The position numbers and the translations under genes are program-made. From Liolophura sinensis (Eukaryota > Mollusca > Polyplacophora > Chitonida > Chitonidae), in assembly GCF_032854445.1 (NCBI RefSeq), contig NC_088302.1, positions 47,588,521 to 47,652,520 on the forward strand: a stretch of 64,000 nucleotides of DNA. Direction: 5' to 3'. Numbering within the stretch: position 1 is the first letter of the stretch; the number at the start of each line of letters is the position of its first letter. This document shows positions 61,001 through 64,000 of the stretch, in pieces. The notes below the pieces were generated by a model that saw only the letters and a list, made by a program, of their open reading frames with translations, did no database searches and was not told the origin of the DNA.

Positions 61001-62595
61001 ATGTGATTGAGCAGATATGCAGACAGACCACAATGGGGCAAATGAAGCATGCAAAACTCATCTTTGAAACTAGAGTGAAAATGCACTGATTACCGAATTT
61101 GTCATGTGACCAAAAATTTTGTGAATTTAAATAGTTTAAGTATGCTACCCGAGATGGTTTGATGTTTTGATCACAAATCTGGTCTTTTTTTCTTTTCTGT
61201 GATGCATAGTACGTTGCAAATTGCGAATAATGTCAAAAAAAGTAGAATTTCTCCGACGTGTGGAGGTCACGTCACAGAAAACAGAAAACTACACTTGTAA
61301 AGGTGAAAATGGCTGAGCTAATAGCTATGGCTATATATGTTTATGTACTGCATGTGTGTCAAATATTGTTGAGGTGTCTCATGAAATGTACGACTTGCAG
61401 TGCTTGAAAAATTCTCCAAAGGCTGATTTACTCTATTTGGCACTTTTGGAGTCCATATGCTTATGATGCACTTACAATGCATTCATATCTAGGATGAATG
61501 AATGAATATTGTAAGTATGCTACAAGACGTAATTTGGCGTTCTCATCATGAATCTGGCCTTATTTCTTTTCTGCAATGTATAGTTTTGTCACAAATTGCA
61601 ATTAAATAGCGAAAAAAACGCAATATCCATCATATTTGGAGGTCACATGGCAGAAAACCTTTACAGCTATTAAGCTGAAAATCACTGACTGCAAATCGCT
61701 GTCTATGTGTGCCTAAATTCAATGAGCTGTGTTAATAAATACTACACTTATAGGGTGTAACAACTATACCAAAATGGCCAAATAAAACAATTAGCACATT
61801 CGCAAGTACAAGTTATATGCATGCAGTATATCTACCTCCACACTGATGGCTAGAATAGAAGCTTTCACATGAGCTGTGCATAACATCCAACTCCCTCAAG
61901 TGTGTTTATTTCACTACAAACACTTCAGTGTGAATTTTCCCTATATATGTCTTATGTCCTCTTTGAGAACTCTCTGTTCTCCATTGCACATTTTAACAGA
62001 ATCCGGCACAAATCTCGTTAATTCCTACCATCCTTTGTTCCACATTTTTTTCCTTTCCATTATCATGAACTTTATAGACATTAGGCTACCAGAAAAAAAA
62101 CTAGTTTCACAGACCTGCGCAATGCTATTAGATAACAGATTTAATTCGTATTTCTATCATTTCAGTGAGAATGCTTTCATGGTATATATCGTGCATAAGC
62201 TGGTTATATAACAGCAATCTAGAGGAGCTACACGTAGCCATATTCAATGTGCAACCATGCATGACCTTCAGTGAACAGAGAATACTGCCTGTTTCATCTT
62301 GAAGAAACATTTCTCCCGGGAGATATCTGTTGCTCTGATGTTTTAGCCATGGTGTCAAGACGCCAGTCAAAATGTAACTCTTGGGCTCTAAAAAACTTAA
62401 AGCCTTTCTTAAAGACACTACACTTTTATCTTCCCTGGGGGCCACCTTGAGGAAGTTGACACCAAAGCTGACACTTTGCTTCAAAAGCTGTGAGACAGTA
62501 ATCGTTTCAGCTTTCAAGATGCCTGCTCTGTCAAAACCTCCACTGGTTGCAACAAGTCTGTCACAAAGCTCTGCTTTTATATCACTGCACATCAT
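33749..62595 (-). CDS. CTC1: CTC1, CST telomere replication complex subunit (23-exon model)
   Basis: CTC1 is the large OB-fold subunit of the CST complex, which binds single-stranded DNA, recruits DNA polymerase alpha-primase for C-strand fill-in and limits telomerase. I identify it from order-conserved similarity to vertebrate CTC1. Exon 1 has ILTGVLTPWLKHQ and LQDETGSILCS. Exon 6 has QLHWQKFLTPGEEYVITNL. Exon 15 opens VLVGVLKPSCKTGQLQL and has LVRVDRYCVVTERF. Exon 19 has PLGLIPGVMVKFARLERRVS. Exon 20 has a CDGCG..C..C zinc-ribbon-like motif. Exon 21 has RLLVDDGSSTAVVSC. Phases of the exons agree and total 4347 bp, or 1448 aa, against about 1217 in human; much of the excess is in exon 15. 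Some donors are non-consensus (GTC) and exon 16 is uncertain. The start at 62595 is chosen because all frames upstream in that exon are closed. Confidence 0.88.
34635..35675 (-). CDS. CTC1: CTC1 exons 21 and 22
   Basis: Exon 21 (35675-35534, between CCTCCCCAG and GTAAAATC) encodes RLLVDDGSSTAVVSCQGDV and LLGLSPSQLDVV, one of the best matches to the last OB fold of vertebrate CTC1. Exon 22 (34794-34635, between CACTTCAG and GTAAAG) encodes SGQKPHEDGDHPLSPFFSAL and a following region with weaker similarity. Phases run 2-0-1. Confidence 0.85.
34921..35150. repeat. 52-bp tandem repeat in CTC1 intron 21
   Basis: About 4.4 copies of a unit beginning TAGATTATAGAAATGACAAC, followed by ACC or AAC, AAATATCCTCG and TTAGAAAGGGAACTTC. 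Copies differ by a few bases. Confidence 0.85.
36283..36531 (-). CDS. CTC1: CTC1 exon 20 (zinc-ribbon-like OB-fold segment)
   Basis: Between ATTTTGCAG and GTAATT, phase 2 in and out, this exon encodes 83 residues. It contains VCDGCGRQYQGGACNSAGC, a C-x2-C-x8-C-x4-C arrangement. The human protein has cysteines at the same place (CAYC...C...C), so this is probably a zinc ribbon of the C-terminal OB fold. The following exon continues directly into RLLVDDG, as in vertebrates. Confidence 0.9.
36858..37116 (-). CDS. CTC1: CTC1 exon 19 (OB fold with the GLIPG..LERRVSR motif)
   Basis: Between GTATTTGCAG and GTATAAT. The segment PLGLIPGVMVKFARLERRVS followed by RKGSVYCQY matches the human [20 protein letters not shown] type sequence almost residue by residue. 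It is the strongest single piece of evidence for CTC1. Confidence 0.93.
38150..38300 (-). repeat. SINE fragment, 'GCGTAAAACACC' family, in CTC1 intron 18
   Basis: TTTATTTGATTGGCGTTTTA, ATAAGACGGCGAACAGCATT and GGGAGGAAAACGGGCAGAGC identify it. The head is truncated. Confidence 0.7.
38868..39914 (-). CDS. CTC1: CTC1 exons 16 to 18
   Basis: Exon 18 (39034-38868) encodes YKDLCVTCVVRCLLILVSVT and ends phase 1 at GTATGTAG. Exon 17 (39795-39695) encodes IQGGYMEVSVATWEKYRAGM and ends at GTAGGT. Exon 16 is short. Its 3' end at 39868 (LNLQ, donor GTGAAT) is clear, but its start is not: a 30-bp form from 39897 (DPIPVSLNLQ) keeps phase with exon 15, whereas a 47-bp form from 39914 has the better acceptor but breaks the frame. 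Confidence 0.7.
40178..40385 (-). repeat. SINE, 'GCGTAAAACACC' family, just downstream of CTC1 exon 15
   Basis: It starts with the TTTATTTATTTATTTATCTG tail end, then CATACTTAAGAATATTTCAG. A diverged head lies near 40345-40385 (TACTTGAACTCACAACAACG). It sits about 45 bp past the exon 15 donor, and the open frame of exon 15 would run into it if the intron were retained, stopping at 40230. Confidence 0.6.
40428..41732 (-). CDS. CTC1: CTC1 exon 15 (1305 bp, central OB folds with Cys/Asn-rich insertion)
   Basis: Between TATCTTGTAG and GTGTGT, 435 codons in phase 0. The start VLVGVLKPSCKTGQLQLVDN matches the opening strand of a central OB fold, and LVRVDRYCVVTERF and the NVLLVFQG..YHVLHTGHFYQLSV part match further blocks of vertebrate CTC1. 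Between them lies an insertion rich in Asn, Ser, Lys and paired cysteines (CNNQC, CNGSNQC, CYTC, CHKQC, CECANEKC). This is not in the human protein as I remember it and explains much of the extra length. Confidence 0.92.
42130..42283 (-). repeat. SINE, 'GCGTAAAACACC' family, in CTC1 intron 14
   Basis: A near-consensus copy: TTTTACGCCGTACTCAAGAA, TTATACGACGGCGGTCAGCA, GGGCACAGCCCGGGGGAAAC and CCACGACCATCCGCAGGTTG. It is directly followed by the hairpin at 42286-42377. Confidence 0.8.
42286..42377. repeat. Perfect 38-bp inverted repeat (hairpin)
   Basis: The left arm 42286-42323 begins GATGCCTGACATAATATGGC. The right arm 42340-42377 is its exact reverse complement. The spacer is 16 bp. It lies in CTC1 intron 14. 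A transcript from either strand could fold into a long stem. Confidence 0.9.
43196..43975. repeat. 52-bp minisatellite in CTC1 intron 14
   Basis: About 15 copies of a unit of the form GAAAGTTTGCTCGAGGTTTG, CCTTCTTCCAGCTTGACATG, TGTCACACGCCG. Copies differ at a few positions. The flank at 43110-43195 (AAGTTTTCAAGGTTTCCATC, GGGCTTACATGGAGTTTGC) resembles the SINE at 27.2-27.5 kb, so the array may have grown from that SINE's 3' end. Open frames inside it are a by-product of the repeat. Confidence 0.9.
44306..44494 (-). CDS. CTC1: CTC1 exon 14
   Basis: Between TTTGACAG and GTACATG, 63 codons in phase 0. It has NDRNIPRVLTLGDLHEQLSS and LKGRLYWGYDQQLDV, matching the linker before a central OB fold of vertebrate CTC1 (pattern FPTLATLKEE ... 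LNRRLAWSW). Confidence 0.85.
44729..44873 (-). CDS. CTC1: CTC1 exon 13 (its 5' end is the last unit of the tandem array)
   Basis: After GTGTTGACAG the frame (phase 2 in) reads SVASPRVLLTCLLTPKTEP, then PASPWVGARSPLEQFLPRDH and TCALFTQ, with donor GTTAGT. The first 40 bp are homologous to every unit of the 100-bp array upstream; the rest is unique. Lengths and phases join exon 12 (out phase 2) to exon 14 (in phase 0). Confidence 0.85.
44830..51265. repeat. 6.4-kb array of about 63 tandem 100/101-bp units in CTC1 intron 12
   Basis: On the plus strand each unit runs CTTCTGTCAACACACAGGTC, ACCAAACATCATACAAGGTG, TGGCTCTCTACAGTAAGAGA, GGAGAGGAGACAGGTCAGGA, GCACATGAGGGCTGACAACA. The main variants are GGCCAAGGAGC (101 bp) for GGTCAGGAGC and ACAAGGGCTAG for ATGAGGGCTGA. 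In the transcribed sense each unit has TGTGTTGACAG followed by an exon-13-like AAGTGTTG, then CTGAC, a pyrimidine tract and CTTACTGTAG. Longer duplications of about 14 units are visible. Confidence 0.97.
51578..53660 (-). CDS. CTC1: CTC1 exons 9 to 12
   Basis: Exon 9 (53660-53599) reads GTITDASKSDVGIYQLDNKI and ends phase 2 at GTAACA. Exon 10 (52880-52781, after TTTCCCCAG) reads LHVSYIPAVSKFWPLRPGCR and ends at GTAAGT; it matches the human GLCLAYQ..MRPG stretch. Exon 11 (52463-52383) reads PPKIRLFGCIQSCVKIVEFS and ends at GTAAGT. Exon 12 (51690-51578) reads RMDSSRRGSLQMLQQYSVSV and on to ALQQKLG, ending phase 2 at GTAAGG. All four have clean AG acceptors. Confidence 0.85.
53879..53998. repeat. 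30-bp tandem repeat, four copies, in CTC1 intron 8
   Basis: Unit CAGAGCCTACACAGTCAGTA followed by TTCATATTAA. The four copies are almost identical, which suggests recent expansion. Confidence 0.92.
54705..55055 (+). repeat. tRNA-derived SINE, 'CATTCATTC-tail' family, copy 3, in CTC1 intron 8
   Basis: The head TTTGGTGGCCTAATGGTTAA carries an A-box, and CAAACCTAGG is near the B-box position. The body matches copies 1 and 2, and the end is CAACGTTAAACTCCAAGCAT. It is antisense to the host gene. Confidence 0.75.
55121..60350 (-). CDS. CTC1: CTC1 exons 2 to 8 (N-terminal OB-fold region)
   Basis: Exon 2, 60350-60281 (GEYDVFQTVDQKVFLTGWNY; donor GTCGTG). Exon 3, 59798-59669 (ESESYIEVNGVIRLSSSSKS; GTAACT). 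Exon 4, 58704-58639 (TELHPGRLNVCGKLATLSEV; GTACGT). Exon 5, 57937-57865 (RMKSDHMFLVKLTDEEGKEV; GTTTGA). Exon 6, 57206-57120 (RADQLHWQKFLTPGEEYVIT; GTTGGT). Exon 7, 56340 region to about 56248 (GTSLPTVIYVAWEGSTFISR; phase-0 donor GTCATT). Exon 8, 55213-55121 (DWLELPELPAAVLTDNMEGA; GTTTGC). Phases run 0-1-2-2-0-0-0-0. Similarity to human CTC1 is clearest in exons 2, 5 and 6. Confidence 0.83.
56868..56980. repeat. 29-bp tandem repeat in CTC1 intron 7
   Basis: Four copies of GTTGTACAGAGAGACCAAAT followed by GGCACAGCA or GGCACAGCC. The first copy is shorter and diverged. Confidence 0.85.
57320..58545 (-). repeat. Three degenerate SINE relics in CTC1 introns 4 and 5
   Basis: These lie at about 57320-57500 (CATACTCAAAACTTTTCCAC, GATGGTGGTCAGCTTACAGG), 58045-58200 (ATTTATTTATCTGATTAGTA, CATGCCTGGAGAAAACCACC) and 58350-58545 (TATTTAAGACCGTACACAAT, AACATGTGACGAACAGACC). 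All follow the order of the main SINE read backwards but are strongly diverged. Exon 5 (57937-57865) lies between the first two. Confidence 0.45.
58875..59105. repeat. Second copy of the dispersed repeat seen at 8.4 kb
   Basis: Shares AATCGCAAGGCCAATTCCCA, AACTAAGAAAG and GCAGTTTTCAATG with 8440-8600. It lies in CTC1 intron 3. Confidence 0.5.
61135..61730. repeat. Diverged tandem duplication (about 365-bp spacing) in CTC1 intron 1
   Basis: 61135-61340 and 61505-61700 share AAGTATGCTAC, AATCTGG, TTTCTTTTCTG, GGAGGTCAC, CAGAAAAC and similar segments in the same order. No coding signal was seen. Confidence 0.55.
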
Positions 62596-62641
62596 GAATG
62601 AAACCTCTCCTCAGTGGTGTCCAATCATGCTTAGTTCTCGT
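62266..62641 (-). CDS. CTC1: CTC1 exon 1 of the model (first coding exon seen)
   Basis: A good acceptor (ATTCTGTTTGCAG) ends at 62642, but all three frames are closed between it and ATG 62595, so 62641-62596 would be 5' UTR. From 62595 the frame reads MMCSDIKAELCDRLVATSGG and on to LQDETGSILCSLK. The only phase-0 GT is AAG|GTCATG at 62266, a poor donor, yet alignment with human CTC1 is continuous across it into exon 2. An upstream coding exon with another N-terminus cannot be excluded. Confidence 0.7.
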
Positions 62642-64000
62642 CTGCAAACAGAATAAAATTAAAATTAGTCATGATTCTGGTGAAGATAGTTGCCAGTTAC
62701 TACTCTTCTTCTCTCTCACAATTTTGGTAAAAGTTAATTCAACAACATTAAATATTACCTCCATATTTTATATTTTTTAACATTCATTCCACTGGGAGCC
62801 AGACACTTTCAAAAGGAATAATCCTTGTGTAGCCTACAGTGTACAACACAATAAAATATATAAACAAATAAATAAACATTTGTTTAATATTCGACTGGTG
62901 TGTATGTATGTGACAGCAGCCAGCATTATGGTGGGAGGAATTTGGGTAGCGCCCAGGGGGAAACATTGGTATTCATACATGATGATTAACTGACAGACTT
63001 TCATTTACTTCTACCGGTACCCTCATACATTGTCATATGGACCTAGTTTCATAAAATTAAAACTGTTAATTTGCAAAAAGTGAATTCTAATTTTTAACGA
63101 ATTATTGTAAAAGAAGTTTAACACAAGCATATTATTGTTGTCAACTGTCAAAGGAATCAACTAAAAAGTTTTGTTGCAACAGACGTGCTCTGCCATCCAA
63201 TGCCCGGGCATACCGGAGGACATGAAGGAGTCCACAATGGTGTAAATCCCAGATAGTTTGACTCATTTTATCACAAAGCTGACTCTTGAAGAATAAAATT
63301 TTTGTTGTGAAATGCATTCATGTGATGCTCATGGAGGAATGTTTTATAATACTGGAGTTCAGATATATACAGTAACAACTGTAAGTGTTTGCAAACAGAG
63401 CCAAACACCTATGGCACGCCAGTGGTGTTACAGACAAGTAGCTTGCCACACAGACAATTCCACACAAGGTAAATTAAATGTTACATCACAAAACACATTC
63501 TTTCTGGTAACCAAGTATGTGCAGCTTAGTCAAATATTTAAAAAATGGCAGTTATCCTGTGAGACACCTACTGTGATTACATGTTGAAAGTATAACACAA
63601 ACTGTTGAAGATTTAACCGGTTAAATTTATTTAAATTGAAAGAAAAAGCCACAAACTATTAGAGTATTCTTTAAATAAAACACAGTCCTCCAAACTACAG
63701 TTTTCACAGTTGGATACACCACTGACAAGGATGTAATGCCACTGAGCAACGTAACAGCACGGACAATTCTCCTACTCAACCCTTGTCAATATGAAGGTCA
63801 ACATGTCACTCCTTCATGTAACTAGATTTCTACAAGTGTGATATCAGAGTTTACTTCACTGCGTCATGATAATATCCCTTTACACTCCTGAAACTGCCAA
63901 CACTGGGGTATTAAATAAGGATTTGAAGGCAAAAAGCACCATTATGAATTAAGGATCGTAAAGAGTGGCGTCTACAACATCCCAAAGTACTTTATCTACC
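62642..64000. other. Region upstream of the CTC1 exon 1, no gene seen
   Basis: Apart from the SINE fragment it is AT-rich, with no recognisable exon, promoter element or repeat. If 62641 is a true acceptor, a 5' UTR exon of CTC1 should lie here or beyond the window. Confidence 0.5.
62865..62965 (-). repeat. SINE fragment, 'GCGTAAAACACC' family
   Basis: CGACTGGTGTGTATGTATGT, AGCAGCCAGCATTATGGTGG and GCGCCCAGGGGGAAAC remain. It lies upstream of the first CTC1 exon seen. Confidence 0.6.

Overview
The window is animal nuclear DNA, most likely from a mollusc. The coding sequence is broken into short exons with GT/AG splice signals, and the non-coding part is full of tRNA-headed SINEs. One SINE family has a 3' end built on a GGCGTAAAACACCAATCAAATAAATA-like theme, of a kind I associate with bivalves and gastropods. 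There are no prokaryotic operons, CRISPR arrays or plasmid features. All recognisable genes lie on the minus strand, so they read from high to low coordinates.

Layout. (1) 1.1-28.3 kb holds a tandem cluster of nicotinic acetylcholine receptor (nAChR) alpha-type subunit genes. Copy A (ATG 10126, stop 1158; 5 exons, 523 aa) and copy B (ATG 21733, stop 14877; 5 exons, 520 aa) look intact. Both have the same exon plan: signal-peptide exon, 45-bp exon, 110-bp exon, long ligand-domain/M1-M3 exon, and M4 exon. Copy C (28331-22824) is a decayed duplicate of B that lost exons 3 and 4. A 280-bp stretch coding for the M1-M3 pore region is 278/280 identical between A and B while its flanks are clearly diverged, which points to gene conversion. 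(2) 28.4-33.4 kb is gene-free as far as I can see, with SINEs and unassigned sequence. (3) 33.7-62.6 kb is a 23-exon gene that I identify as CTC1, the large subunit of the CST (CTC1-STN1-TEN1) telomere replication complex. The reconstructed reading frame is about 1448 codons, and consecutive exon phases agree throughout once a 30-bp exon 16 is assumed. (4) 62.65-64 kb has no gene I can support.

The most unusual structure is inside CTC1. Between exons 12 and 13 lies a 6.4-kb array of about 63 tandem units of 100/101 bp. Each unit copies the exon-13 intron/exon boundary and, in the sense of CTC1 transcription, also carries a branch-point-like CTGAC, a long pyrimidine tract and TAG. Dozens of strong-looking 3' splice sites therefore precede the real exon. 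The final CTC1 coding segment is also tandemly triplicated, and the present stop codon falls at the junction of the first two copies. Four smaller minisatellites and a perfect 38-bp hairpin sit in other CTC1 introns.

Limits: exon boundaries come from reading frame, splice dinucleotides and remembered family similarity, without transcripts or database searches. The N-terminus and exon 16 of CTC1 are the least certain parts.
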